This document shows, in pieces, positions 49,972 through 58,617 of a DNA stretch of 64,000 nucleotides. A program made the position numbers and the translations under genes. Origin of the DNA: Pectobacterium carotovorum (GTDB lineage Bacteria; Pseudomonadota; Gammaproteobacteria; Enterobacterales; Enterobacteriaceae); assembly GCF_900129615.1 (NCBI RefSeq), contig NZ_FQWI01000007.1, forward strand, positions 186,001 through 250,000. Reading direction: 5' to 3'. Every line of letters starts with the position of its first letter. Position 1 is the stretch's first letter. Under the pieces are notes generated by a model that saw only the letters and a list, made by a program, of their open reading frames with translations, was not told the origin of the DNA and searched no databases.

Positions 49972-50643
49972 TTAGTTCGCTGGGCGCCAGGCACCACTTT
50001 CAATTCCTGCAACCAGATTGTTGACGGCTTCACGAATAGCCAAATCCAACACTTTGCCGTTCAGCGTAGAGTCATAGCTGGCCGTACCGCCAAAACCGAT
50101 AATTTCACGGTTGGATAAGGTGTACTCGCCCGCCCCCTGTACGGAATACACCACTTCAGACGTTTGTACGTTCACCACGTTTAACGTGGTTTTTGCGTAA
50201 GCGACCTGTGTTTTACCGCGACCCAGGATGCCCCACAGCTGATGGTCACCCACTTCTTTGCGGCCAAACTCGGTCACATCGCCGGTAATAACATAGCTAG
50301 CGCCTTTCAGCGTCTGCGTTTGTCCTTTAATACCCGCTTCCGCTTTCAGCTCTTCCATGTTGGTACGATCCAACACATTAAAGCGGCCGCTCTGCTGAAG
50401 ATGGCTAACAAGAATGGTTTTGGATTGATTACCTAAACGGTCAACGCCATCAGAAAAAATACCGTTCATGTAGTTAGAGCGGTTTTCAAATTTTCCGATG
50501 GAAATCGGGCTGCGAACACCCTGATAAGGCGTACTGTAAGAAGTCACTTTTTGTGCTTCTACGGTACGGGAAGACTCTGTGGCACATCCGCTCAATAACG
50601 CAGCCGACATGAATACAGAACAAAGAACGACTTTTTTATTCAT
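49972..50643 (-). CDS. CsgG/HfaB-family lipoprotein
   Basis: Lipoprotein of 223 residues in the family of the curli secretion channel CsgG. The signal sequence ends LLSGC (Cys19). The body shows ISIGKFENRSNY, LVSHLQQSGRFNVLDRTNME and YVITGDVTEFGRKEVG, as in CsgG. It lacks neighbouring csgA/B/E/F genes, so curli export is unlikely. ATG 50643 is chosen by AAGGGA upstream. The first gene of the three-lipoprotein operon; its 431-bp upstream region is shared with aegA. Confidence 0.88.
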   Translation of the reverse strand: MNKKVVLCSVFMSAALLSGCATESSRTVEAQKVTSYSTPYQGVRSPISIGKFENRSNYMNGIFSDGVDRLGNQSKTILVSHLQQSGRFNVLDRTNMEELKAEAGIKGQTQTLKGASYVITGDVTEFGRKEVGDHQLWGILGRGKTQVAYAKTTLNVVNVQTSEVVYSVQGAGEYTLSNREIIGFGGTASYDSTLNGKVLDLAIREAVNNLVAGIESGAWRPAN

Positions 50644-50730
50644 AACACTATCCCTTAGTGACAATCCATTAACCTGAGCAACGCCCTGTTATTGATTCAT
50701 AATGAAAATGCCGTAAACACGTTATTTAGC

Positions 50731-50766
50731 TGCAACACTGTTTTGATGCAACAGTATTTTGTTGCA
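50731..50766. repeat. TGCAACA repeats upstream of the CsgG-like operon
   Basis: TGCAACA occurs at 50731-50737 and 50747-50753, and inverted (TGTTGCA) at 50760-50766, all within 36 bp. The last two form a palindrome with a 6-base spacer. The cluster lies 90-125 bp before the operon and may bind a regulator. The rest of the 50644-51074 interval is AT-rich without a gene. Confidence 0.5.
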
Positions 50767-51018
50767 TGTAAATAGCGCCAAACATTATGAGGCGAGTAAG
50801 TAAAAGTAACGAGTTATTTCATCAAAAATAATGAAAACCAGAATTTTCACCCGAGATAAACCACTGTAAACCAGACAAAAAACAAGGTTATATACAACCA
50901 GACCATTACTTTCACATAACATTACAACTCACTGAAACGATTCAATAATTTTATTAGTAACCCATGTCAGATTTAACATTAACCGACTTTTTACCTGCTC
51001 TATATCAAGGTCAGGGTG

Positions 51019-51038
51019 TTATCCAGCTATTAGGATAA
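51019..51038. promoter_or_regulatory. Inverted repeat upstream of aegA
   Basis: TTATCCAGCTATTAGGATAA is a perfect 6-bp inverted repeat with an 8-bp spacer, 36 bp before aegA. It happens to match the E. coli HipB operator form TATCC-N8-GGATA, although the local hipBA operators look different. Confidence 0.5.
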
Positions 51039-51074
51039 AGGCCACGATCGAGGGATCCAGAGTGGGAAAAGGTA

Positions 51075-53099
51075 ATGAACCGATTTGTTATTGCCAGTAC
51101 TCAAGACTGTATGGGGTGCCATGCATGCGAAATCGCCTGTGTCATTTCACACAATGACGAGCGCTATCCAGATAGTGCCGCGGTGTTTCAGCCCAGAATC
51201 AAGGCATTCAATACGCCAACGCTGCGGGCTGCCGTAACCTGCCGTCACTGTGAAGATGCCCCCTGCGCCAGCGTATGCCCAACGCAGGCCTTGATCAGAA
51301 AAGACAATAGCATTCAGCTCGTTCAGGAAAAGTGCATCGGCTGCAAAAGCTGTGTACTGGCTTGCCCGTTCGGCGCGATGTCCATGGTGACAAGCCCAGT
51401 GGACAACAGCGCCATCGCCCATAAATGCGATCTCTGCGCCGATCGTCCAGAAGGACAAGCGTGTGTAGAAGCCTGTCCGACTCAGGCCTTACAGCTCGTC
51501 AGCGAGCAAACGTTAGCGGCCCGCCGTCAGGAGAAACAACAGGTGATGGCGTTGCGCTCCTCCGCTCACTGGCAGCGTGAAACGCCCGTGCTGAAAGCGC
51601 AGACAACCCATCCGCTCAGCAAAAGAAAAAACTGGCCGCGCCGGGATGCCGAGAAAAAACCGCTGATCCAGAGAACCTCCACGTTTGATGAAATCTATCA
51701 TGGCTTCTCCGTGCAGCAGACGGAAGATCAGGCTGACCGCTGCCTTTCTTGCGGCAAACGCGCGATCTGCGAGTGGACCTGCCCGCTGCATAACAATATT
51801 CCCGAATTGCTGAGTCTGGCGAAGCAAGGGCGGATTCTTGAAGCCGTAGAACTATCGCACCAAACCAGCAGCCTGCCGGAAATCTGTGGCCGAGTGTGCC
51901 CGCAGGATCGGTTATGCGAAGGCGCCTGTACGCTGGGCAAGGAGTACGGTGCGATTACCATCGGTAACGTTGAACGCTACATTACCGACACTGCGATAGA
52001 AATGGGCTGGTCACCCGATATGACGCATGTTGTTCCAAGCGGCAAACGCGCGGCGATTGTCGGTGCGGGTCCTGCTGGGCTGGCATGTGCCGATGTGCTA
52101 GCACGCAACGGTGTGCAGGCCGTGGTATTCGATCGTCACCCGGAAATTGGGGGGCTGCTCACGTTCGGGATTCCGTCGTTCAAGCTGGATAAAGACGTTC
52201 TGGTTCATCGGCGTGAAGTGTTCAGCGCCATGGGAATCGAGTTCCGACTGAATACCGAAGTGGGGAAAGATATTTCTCTGGCTCAGTTGCTGGACGACTA
52301 TGACACCGTGTTTCTCGGCGTAGGCACCTACCGCTCCATGAAGGCCAACATTGAGAATGAAGAGGCTCCCGGCGTCTTCGATGCGCTGCCTTTCCTGATC
52401 GCCAATACCAAACACGTCATGGGGCTACCTGAATTAGAGGATGAGCCTTATATCTCGATGGCGGGCAAACGCGTCGTGGTACTCGGCGGTGGGGATACCG
52501 CGATGGACTGCCTGCGCACGTCCGTTCGGCAGGGTGCGGTATCCGTAACCTGCGCGTATCGCCGCGATGAAGCCAATATGCCCGGCTCGAAAAAAGAGGT
52601 GAAAAACTCCCGCGAAGAAGGCGTGGAATTCCTGTTTAACGTTCAGCCACAAAAAATCTGCCTCAATGAACAGGGCGAAGTATGCGGCATTAGTCTGGTT
52701 CGCACCGAACTGGGCGAGCCTGACGCCAGCGGCCGTCGTCGCCCGCGCCCTATTCCTGGTTCAGAATTCGTGCAGCCCGCGGAAGCCGTGATAACCGCAT
52801 TTGGTTTTCAGTCACACAACATGCCGTGGCTGGAAGACGCCGACGTCAGTCTGGATAATTGGGGATACATCACCGCCCCGCTTGATAGCCAGATACCCTG
52901 CCAGACTAATCATCCGCGTATTTTTGCCGGTGGTGATGCCGTACGCGGTGCTGATCTGGTGGTTACCGCCATTGCCGACGGGCGCAAAGCCGCATTGGGA
53001 ATGATTGCGACGATGGGGCTGACCGCCATCACAGGTGCCATTCCCGCACACCCGCATCGCCCTGAAATGAACGCAACCCGCGAGGAGCTCCGCTCATGA
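51075..53099 (+). CDS. aegA: AegA-like Fe-S oxidoreductase (ferredoxin domain plus GltD-like flavoprotein)
   Basis: Predicted cytosolic electron-transfer enzyme of 674 residues. In E. coli AegA is needed for formate-dependent anaerobic urate degradation. The N-terminal 160 residues carry four 4Fe-4S-type Cys clusters (CMGCHACEIAC, CRHCEDAPCASVCP, CIGCKSCVLACP, CDLCADRP ... CVEACP). A GltD-type domain follows: CLSCGKRAICEWTCPLHNNI, FAD motif IVGAGPAGLACADVL and NADPH motif VVLGGGDTAMDC. It overlaps hydN by four bases (ATGA), so both are co-translated. Confidence 0.95.
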   Translation: MNRFVIASTQDCMGCHACEIACVISHNDERYPDSAAVFQPRIKAFNTPTLRAAVTCRHCEDAPCASVCPTQALIRKDNSIQLVQEKCIGCKSCVLACPFGAMSMVTSPVDNSAIAHKCDLCADRPEGQACVEACPTQALQLVSEQTLAARRQEKQQVMALRSSAHWQRETPVLKAQTTHPLSKRKNWPRRDAEKKPLIQRTSTFDEIYHGFSVQQTEDQADRCLSCGKRAICEWTCPLHNNIPELLSLAKQGRILEAVELSHQTSSLPEICGRVCPQDRLCEGACTLGKEYGAITIGNVERYITDTAIEMGWSPDMTHVVPSGKRAAIVGAGPAGLACADVLARNGVQAVVFDRHPEIGGLLTFGIPSFKLDKDVLVHRREVFSAMGIEFRLNTEVGKDISLAQLLDDYDTVFLGVGTYRSMKANIENEEAPGVFDALPFLIANTKHVMGLPELEDEPYISMAGKRVVVLGGGDTAMDCLRTSVRQGAVSVTCAYRRDEANMPGSKKEVKNSREEGVEFLFNVQPQKICLNEQGEVCGISLVRTELGEPDASGRRRPRPIPGSEFVQPAEAVITAFGFQSHNMPWLEDADVSLDNWGYITAPLDSQIPCQTNHPRIFAGGDAVRGADLVVTAIADGRKAALGMIATMGLTAITGAIPAHPHRPEMNATREELRS

Positions 53100-53617
53100 A
53101 TCAGTTTGTTATTGCCGAAGCAGAAAAATGTATCGGCTGCCGGACCTGTGAGATCGCCTGCGCGGTAGCCCATAGCGGTGGCCAAAGTGCGCAGTTGCGG
53201 CCTTCGCATTTCTTTCCCCGACTGAAGGTCGTGAAAAGCGCCAGCGTCAGCGTGCCGGTTCTATGCCGCCAGTGTGAGAATGCGCCCTGTGCCAGCGTGT
53301 GCCCGAATGATGCGCTGGTGCGCGATCGGGACAGCATTCAGGTTATTCAGTCCCGCTGCATCGGCTGCAAAAGCTGCGTCGTCGCCTGTCCTTTCGGGGC
53401 CATCAATGTGGTGACAAAAGCGTCGAATGACGAGGGGGAAGCGCACCTCACGCAAAGCGAGGTCCACAAATGTGATTTATGCGTGGATGTCGCCCAGAGC
53501 CCTTCCTGCGTCAGCGTGTGTCCGACATCGGCGCTGCGATTAGTGACAGCGGATGAGTTGCGCAAGCAGACGTTGGAAAAACAGCGGCGTTCCGCACTGG
53601 GGTGGCCAAGCCATTAA
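53096..53617 (+). CDS. hydN: HydN-like 4Fe-4S ferredoxin
   Basis: Electron-transfer protein of 173 residues, close to the 175 of E. coli HydN, which supports formate dehydrogenase H activity. It has four Cys clusters: CIGCRTCEIAC, CRQCENAPCASVCP, CIGCKSCVVACP and CDLCVDVAQSPSCVSVCP. These mirror the N-terminal domain of the upstream AegA, so the two probably derive from one ferredoxin module. It forms an operon with aegA. Confidence 0.92.
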   Translation: MNQFVIAEAEKCIGCRTCEIACAVAHSGGQSAQLRPSHFFPRLKVVKSASVSVPVLCRQCENAPCASVCPNDALVRDRDSIQVIQSRCIGCKSCVVACPFGAINVVTKASNDEGEAHLTQSEVHKCDLCVDVAQSPSCVSVCPTSALRLVTADELRKQTLEKQRRSALGWPSH

Positions 53618-53806
53618 AACAGACTGGAAGGTGGCGAACAGGGAAAGATCGCCACAAAACACACTACGCAGGAAATTCGGTGTGCCTAATTAATAATTAT
53701 CGCCGATTTATCCATCGATTTTTCTTTAGATCACATATTAGTCTGATAATATGCATTGGTAATGCCTGATAGGTTCCCATCTTTTATCACGATCACGGAG
53801 TGAACA

Positions 53807-54550
53807 ATGACCTGCCATTTTGTCAGGTGGACAAGCACGGAAGCGCTTCCTGACTTACAAAGACTGCCCGATAGGCTCATCTCATCAACACAAGGTTTTT
53901 CAGCCAAACGCCGCGAGCGTTATCTGAAAAGTCGAGTGCTGCTGGCTGAGATGATGTTCTATTTTTTCGGCTATCCGCTGTTGCCCACGCTGCTGGTGTC
54001 CCCTGAAGGACGCCCTTATTTTGCCGATCCCAATATGCCCGACTTCAGCATCGGCTATGCAGGCAATACTATCGCCATCCTCCTGAGCGAAGAAGGCAGC
54101 GTCGGTATGGATATCGAAATCGTTCATGTCAGGCCAACAAATCAGGTTGTCCCACAGATGCAGGCGCAGACACAGGCCGAACAGGCGTGGATCGACGCGC
54201 AGCGCGATCCGCTGGAGGCAGCAACGCAGCTATGCACCATCCGCCAGTCATTGATGAAGATCCCTGGCGTGAACAGCCACCCTCCCAATAATCTGAAACT
54301 CCACCCCGCCTCTGGCAGGCTGCGTTCAACCTGCACCCCCGCCGTAGAAGTGATGAGCGATGTTGATGATTACCTTGCCTGGGCCTGCGCCCATATCCCC
54401 ACGCTTAACCGATTGATCATGTGGAAATATACGTCGGCAACGGGCATGAGAAAGTCGGGGGAAATTCTACAGCAGCAGCGCCAGTCTTTACGCTATATGA
54501 AATTAACCAGCCATACGATAGAAAAAGCCACCTCTACCGCCTCACAGTAG
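53807..54550 (+). CDS. 4'-phosphopantetheinyl transferase-like protein with altered active site (AcpT-like)
   Basis: Intact ORF of 247 residues resembling the AcpT/Sfp family. It keeps the substrate arm RRERYLKSRVLLAEMMFYFF, SPEGRPYF and the magnesium-binding GMDIEIVHVRP (Asp/Glu pair near residue 100). The usual histidine motif (NLSHS) reads SIGYAG, and the catalytic WxxKEAxxK reads CTIRQSLMK, so two key parts are changed. It is also longer than AcpT (about 195). It may be inactive or have a new role. It lies alone between hydN and adeP with 189 bp upstream holding no gene. Confidence 0.65.
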   Translation: MTCHFVRWTSTEALPDLQRLPDRLISSTQGFSAKRRERYLKSRVLLAEMMFYFFGYPLLPTLLVSPEGRPYFADPNMPDFSIGYAGNTIAILLSEEGSVGMDIEIVHVRPTNQVVPQMQAQTQAEQAWIDAQRDPLEAATQLCTIRQSLMKIPGVNSHPPNNLKLHPASGRLRSTCTPAVEVMSDVDDYLAWACAHIPTLNRLIMWKYTSATGMRKSGEILQQQRQSLRYMKLTSHTIEKATSTASQ

Positions 54551-54605
54551 CCAGCCGCCTTGTCGCAGGCTGAGGCTCCGGGAAAGCCCCGGAGCCACGA
54601 ACACA

Positions 54606-55943
54606 TTAATGCCCGTCGATAAACACAATTTTCAGCAGGAACAGCAGCGCAACCACGACCACGCAAGGGCTGATTTCACGCCAGCGACCCGTCGCCAACT
54701 TCATCACACAGTAAGAAATGAAGCCCAGTGCGATCCCTTCAGTAATAGAGAAGCTGAACGGCATCATCACCGCGGTAATAAAGGCCGGTACGGCTTCCGT
54801 CAAGTCATCCCACTTCACGCGCGCCAGGCTGGACGTCATCAATACGCCCACGTAAATCAGTGCGCCCGCGGCCGCATAGGCAGGCACCATCCCCGCCAGC
54901 GGCGACAGGAAGATCACCAGCAGGAACAGCAGGCCTACAACCACAGCCGTCAGGCCGGTACGTCCACCCACAGATACGCCAGAAGAGCTTTCAATATACG
55001 CGGTAACGGAGGATGTCCCGATAAATGAACCGGCCACAGAGCTAACGCTATCGACATACAGTGCCTGCTTCATGCGAGGGAACTTACCGCGAGCATCAAC
55101 CAGACCAGCTTTATCCGTCACGCCAATCAACGTACCGGAGGAGTCAAACAGGTTAACCAGCATGAAGGAGAAAATAATGCCGGACATCCCGAGGTTCAGT
55201 GCCCCAGCCAGATCAACCTGACCCACCACCGACATGACGCTAGGCGGCATGGAGAAAACGCCAGAATACGTCACATCGCCCAGCAGCAGGCCAATTGAGG
55301 TGGTCACCACGATGGAGATCAGTACCGCGGCGTGAATATTACGTGAGGCCAGCGCCACAATAATGAAAAAGCCCAGAGCACCCAGCAGCACGCTGTGTGA
55401 CGTCAGGTTACCAATCGTCACCAGCGTTTCAGGGTTAGGAACGATAATGCCGGCGTTTTTCAGGCCCATCATGGCAATGAACAGGCCGATACCGCTGGCG
55501 ATACCCAAACGCAGGCTGAGCGGGATATTGGCGATCATCCAATAGCGAATCTGGAAGATAGTCAGCAACAGGAAACCGATTGCGCCCCAGAAAATAGCAC
55601 CCATCGCAACCTGCCATGGGAGACCCATCGCGCCAACGACGACAAAAGCGAAAAATGCATTCAGCCCCATTGCCGGAGCCAGCGCCACAGGCAGGTTAGC
55701 CAGCAGCCCCATCAAAATGCTGCCGAATGCCGCAATCAGACAGGTGGTCACAAAGACCGCTTTGGTATCCATCCCCGCCACGCCCAGAATCTGCGGGTTA
55801 ACAAAAACGATGTAGACCATCGTCAAAAACGTCGTGAAACCGGCAATCGTTTCCGTACGTGCTGTCGTGCCGTGTTGTTTAAGTTTAAACACGCGCTCCA
55901 GCAGGCCTTGCTCGGTAGCAAGACCGGGTTGTGATTTATTCAT
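54606..55943 (-). CDS. adeP: Adenine permease AdeP (PurP), NCS2/AzgA family
   Basis: Inner-membrane proton symporter for adenine. The 445 residues equal the E. coli length and begin after a short tail with LLERVFKLKQHGTTARTETI. About 14 helices are expected; signature regions are LAPAMGLNAFFAFVVVGAMG, SGTLIGVTDKAGLVDARGKF and TSSVTAYIESSSGVSVGGRT. ATG 55943 is chosen over an upstream TTG. Divergent yieH next to it is the E. coli arrangement. The 256-bp gap holds a GC-poor AAAACGC/GCGTTTT repeat near 55991-56006 but no clear PurR box. Confidence 0.95.
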   Translation of the reverse strand: MNKSQPGLATEQGLLERVFKLKQHGTTARTETIAGFTTFLTMVYIVFVNPQILGVAGMDTKAVFVTTCLIAAFGSILMGLLANLPVALAPAMGLNAFFAFVVVGAMGLPWQVAMGAIFWGAIGFLLLTIFQIRYWMIANIPLSLRLGIASGIGLFIAMMGLKNAGIIVPNPETLVTIGNLTSHSVLLGALGFFIIVALASRNIHAAVLISIVVTTSIGLLLGDVTYSGVFSMPPSVMSVVGQVDLAGALNLGMSGIIFSFMLVNLFDSSGTLIGVTDKAGLVDARGKFPRMKQALYVDSVSSVAGSFIGTSSVTAYIESSSGVSVGGRTGLTAVVVGLLFLLVIFLSPLAGMVPAYAAAGALIYVGVLMTSSLARVKWDDLTEAVPAFITAVMMPFSFSITEGIALGFISYCVMKLATGRWREISPCVVVVALLFLLKIVFIDGH

Positions 55944-56199
55944 TAGTAACAATCCAAAGAAGGGAATAACTATCGTCGGGTATCCTATAACAAAACGCTG
56001 CGTTTTTACGTTGATCCCACGTTTTTTTTCATCGAATAAGAAGAACCTATTAACGTCATGGCTATTGCGCCGCCATCCCTCAATTTAAACCCCTTAATTT
56101 TATGCAAGATCGCTCTGAAAATGGCTTTGTAGGTCGCAATATCGGGTCAATTGGTTAAAGTAGGAGCTTCATCTTTTATTTCATCGATAAGGATTGGTC

Positions 56200-56868
56200 A
56201 TGCCCCGTATTGAATGCGTCTTCTTCGACTGTGATGGCACGCTGGTTGATAGCGAAGTGCTGTGTTGCCAGGCTTATGTGAATATCTTCATCCCGTATGG
56301 GGTGAACTTATCGCTGGAGGAGGTGATAAAAACCTACAAAGGCGTGAAGCTGTACGAGATTATTGCCCGCATCAGCCAGCAGCATGGCTTGACCGTGTCG
56401 GTAGACGATGCGGAGCGTCATTTCCGACAAGAAGTGAAACGTCTATTCGATGAATTCCTGCAACCTATCGAGGGCGCGCGTGAGTTAGTGCAGTCGATTA
56501 CTGTCCCAATGGCCGTGGTGTCCAACGGTCCGGTCAGCAAGATGCACCATTCGCTCGGCCTGACGCACATGCTCGATCTGTTTGGCGACCATCTCTACAG
56601 CGGCTACGATCTGAAAAAATGGAAACCCGACCCGGCGGTGCTGTATCACGCTGCCGAGCAGTTACAGCTTCCCATCGAACACTGCATTCTGGTTGAAGAT
56701 TCCGCTGCTGGTGTACAGGCAGGCATTGCTGCGGGCATTCCGGTGTTCTATTACTGCGCCGATCCCCATAACCAACCGATCCATCACCCGCTGGTCACGA
56801 TGTTCGACGATATGCGCGAATTGCCGCAAATCTGGCGCGAAAAAGGCTGGAACATCACTGCGCAGTAG
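56200..56868 (+). CDS. yieH: 6-phosphogluconate phosphatase YieH, HAD superfamily
   Basis: Cytosolic HAD phosphatase; E. coli YieH dephosphorylates 6-phosphogluconate. The 222 residues have motif I VFFDCDGTLVDSE, motif II VVSNGPVSKMHHS, the Lys in LKKWKPDPAVLYHAAE and motif IV LVEDSAAGVQAGIAAGI. ATG 56200 follows AAGGA by six bases; the upstream TTG is less likely. Divergent to adeP as in E. coli. Confidence 0.93.
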   Translation: MPRIECVFFDCDGTLVDSEVLCCQAYVNIFIPYGVNLSLEEVIKTYKGVKLYEIIARISQQHGLTVSVDDAERHFRQEVKRLFDEFLQPIEGARELVQSITVPMAVVSNGPVSKMHHSLGLTHMLDLFGDHLYSGYDLKKWKPDPAVLYHAAEQLQLPIEHCILVEDSAAGVQAGIAAGIPVFYYCADPHNQPIHHPLVTMFDDMRELPQIWREKGWNITAQ

Positions 56869-56951
56869 CAGCAATTCGGACTTATGTCAGACCGTCGGCA
56901 AATCTATTTATGGGACGAAAACGGTGGTAATGGAATAGAAGAGTAAAGCGT

Positions 56952-56971
56952 TTGCGCCATGGATGGCGCAA
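56952..56971. other. Hairpin in the gap between yieH and the ABC operon
   Basis: TTGCGCC-ATGGAT-GGCGCAA forms a 7-bp perfect stem. No poly-U follows. The sequence to about 57005 resembles intergenic repeat-type DNA but has no second copy in the window. The remainder of 56869-57049 shows nothing else. Confidence 0.5.
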
Positions 56972-57049
56972 GCCGAGCGTACACGGACGTATTCACAGCG
57001 TCTTTACGATCTATCCATTACCACCGCACGACGCACGTAATCTTCATCC

Positions 57050-57778
57050 TCAGGCTGGCTTATTCCGCCACCACAGCAGACGGCGTTTCGGCTGCTTTTC
57101 CTGCTGGTTAAAACGGGCGTTAACCCCGTTCGCCAGCAGCTCCAGCGACAGACAAAACACAAAGTAGACCAGCGCGACAAACAGGAAAACCTCCATCGGG
57201 TAGACCATGCTGCGGTTATTGACCTGCGTAGCAAGAAACGTCAGCTCGCCGACCCCGACAATGTAGGCCAGTGAGGTATCCTTAATCAGAGAAATCCATT
57301 GGTTGATGAAGGAAGGCACCATCATCCGCAGCGCCTGCGGCAGCACTATCTGCCATAACACCTGCCAGCGGCTTAGCCCCAGCGAGAGTCCAGCCTGCCA
57401 CTGGCCGCGCCCGATGGCGACAATGCCGGCCTTCACACCATGCGCCAGATACGCCGAGGCGATCAGCGCCAGCGCACAAACTACGGTAGTAATTTCAGGG
57501 ATATCGACGCCAAAAACGATCGGCAGCAGGAAGTAGGTCCAGAAAATCAGCATGATGACGGGAATTGCCCGGAAGAACCCCAGCACCATCGCCAAAAGTG
57601 CACTCCACCAGCCTCGGGACATCGCTAGCGCCACGCCTAAAATCGTACCCAATATGGCAGACGCTATGCCCGCCAGCAGGCTCATCACCAGCGTCAGCGC
57701 CGCGCCACCCAGCGGGCCATCCGGGAACGTTCCCCACATCAAATAGTCGATGTTATCGGTGATAACGGTAAAATCCAT
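57050..57778 (-). CDS. Polar amino-acid ABC transporter permease (HisM/GlnP family), second subunit
   Basis: Inner-membrane permease of 242 residues with about five helices. Family marks: GAALTLVMSLLAGIASAILG (start of the His/Glu/Gln permease region), FFRAIPVIMLIFWTYF and the EAA loop SLGLSRWQVLWQIVLPQALR. It follows the other permease gene by 1 bp. The tail (NQQEKQPKRRLLW) is basic. Substrate is probably an amino acid, not further defined. Confidence 0.88.
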   Translation of the reverse strand: MDFTVITDNIDYLMWGTFPDGPLGGAALTLVMSLLAGIASAILGTILGVALAMSRGWWSALLAMVLGFFRAIPVIMLIFWTYFLLPIVFGVDIPEITTVVCALALIASAYLAHGVKAGIVAIGRGQWQAGLSLGLSRWQVLWQIVLPQALRMMVPSFINQWISLIKDTSLAYIVGVGELTFLATQVNNRSMVYPMEVFLFVALVYFVFCLSLELLANGVNARFNQQEKQPKRRLLWWRNKPA

Positions 57779-57779
57779 C

Positions 57780-58523
57780 TTAGTGTCTCTCCGCCAGACT
57801 GCGCTGCTGACGCCACATGCCCCAGCCTTCCATCACCGCAATAATCACGATGTACAACACCGTCGCCACACCAAACGCCTGAAACGTACGCAGGGTTTCC
57901 GTCTCTACCTGACGCGACGCGTAGGACAATTCAGCAACGCCAATCGCCATCGTCAACGACGAGTTCTTAACGATATTCATGTACTGCCCAAGCAGCGGCG
58001 GCAGGGCGATTTTTAGCGCCTGTGGCAACACCACATAACGCATGGATTGGAAACCAGTTAACCCCAAAGCATGCGCGGCATACTTCTGCCCGCGCGCTAC
58101 GCCACGAATACCGGAGCGGATCTCCTCCGCAATAAACGCGCTGGAGTAGAGCGTCAACCCTGCCAAGCCCGCCAGAAACTCAAAAGAAGGCCACGCTAAC
58201 GTCGTACCGAAGAGAGAAAGCGTATGCGGGGTGTTCAGCCATTGCATCATCTCTGAGGGAAAAAGCTGCCCGGCACCGAAATACCAGAAAAATAGCTGCA
58301 CCAGCAGCGGCGTATTACGAAACAGCGAACTGTAAGCCACAACCACTCCGCTCAGCACCCGAATCTGACTGTCTCTGGCTGCCGCCAGCAGAAAACCCAA
58401 CACCGTAGACAGAACGATCGTACTCAGGGAAAGACCCAGCGTGATCAGGAAACCGCGCCACAGCCAGATGAGGTATTGAGGAGCCAACAGCCACGACTCA
58501 AGCGATTGCAGCGCCGTATCCAT
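57780..58523 (-). CDS. Polar amino-acid ABC transporter permease (HisQ/GlnP family), first subunit
   Basis: Inner-membrane permease of 247 residues with about five helices. It shows GFLITLGLSLSTIVLSTVLG, YSSLFRNTPLLVQLFFWYFG (conserved RNTPLLVQ) and the EAA loop ALGLTGFQSMRYVVLPQALK. It pairs with the next gene to form the channel. It starts 95 bp after the binding-protein gene, with a perfect stem-loop in between. No ATPase gene follows in the operon. Confidence 0.9.
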   Translation of the reverse strand: MDTALQSLESWLLAPQYLIWLWRGFLITLGLSLSTIVLSTVLGFLLAAARDSQIRVLSGVVVAYSSLFRNTPLLVQLFFWYFGAGQLFPSEMMQWLNTPHTLSLFGTTLAWPSFEFLAGLAGLTLYSSAFIAEEIRSGIRGVARGQKYAAHALGLTGFQSMRYVVLPQALKIALPPLLGQYMNIVKNSSLTMAIGVAELSYASRQVETETLRTFQAFGVATVLYIVIIAVMEGWGMWRQQRSLAERH

Positions 58524-58568
58524 GCGTTTTATCTCTCTTTGTCATTATTACGAGGTACAAATAGAAAT

Positions 58569-58588
58569 GCCCTCTGCATGCAGAGGGC
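58569..58588 (-). other. Stem-loop between binding-protein and permease genes
   Basis: GCCCTCTGCATGCAGAGGGC is a perfect 20-bp palindrome. It lies 30 bp after the binding-protein stop and before the first permease, without a U-tract. As at 19518-19543, it may stabilise the binding-protein mRNA or limit read-through. Confidence 0.7.
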
Positions 58589-58617
58589 TGAGATCATAGC
58601 ACTGAAGGCGTCAGCTA

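Noticed and set aside
54573-54595. Terminator between the PPTase-like gene and adeP
   Set aside because: GGCTCCGG/CCGGAGCC forms a strong stem but no T-run follows on either strand, so a terminator call is not supported.
55991-56006. PurR box upstream of adeP
   Set aside because: AAAACGC-T-GCGTTTT is a palindrome but does not match the PurR consensus spacing (central CG), so it is not called.
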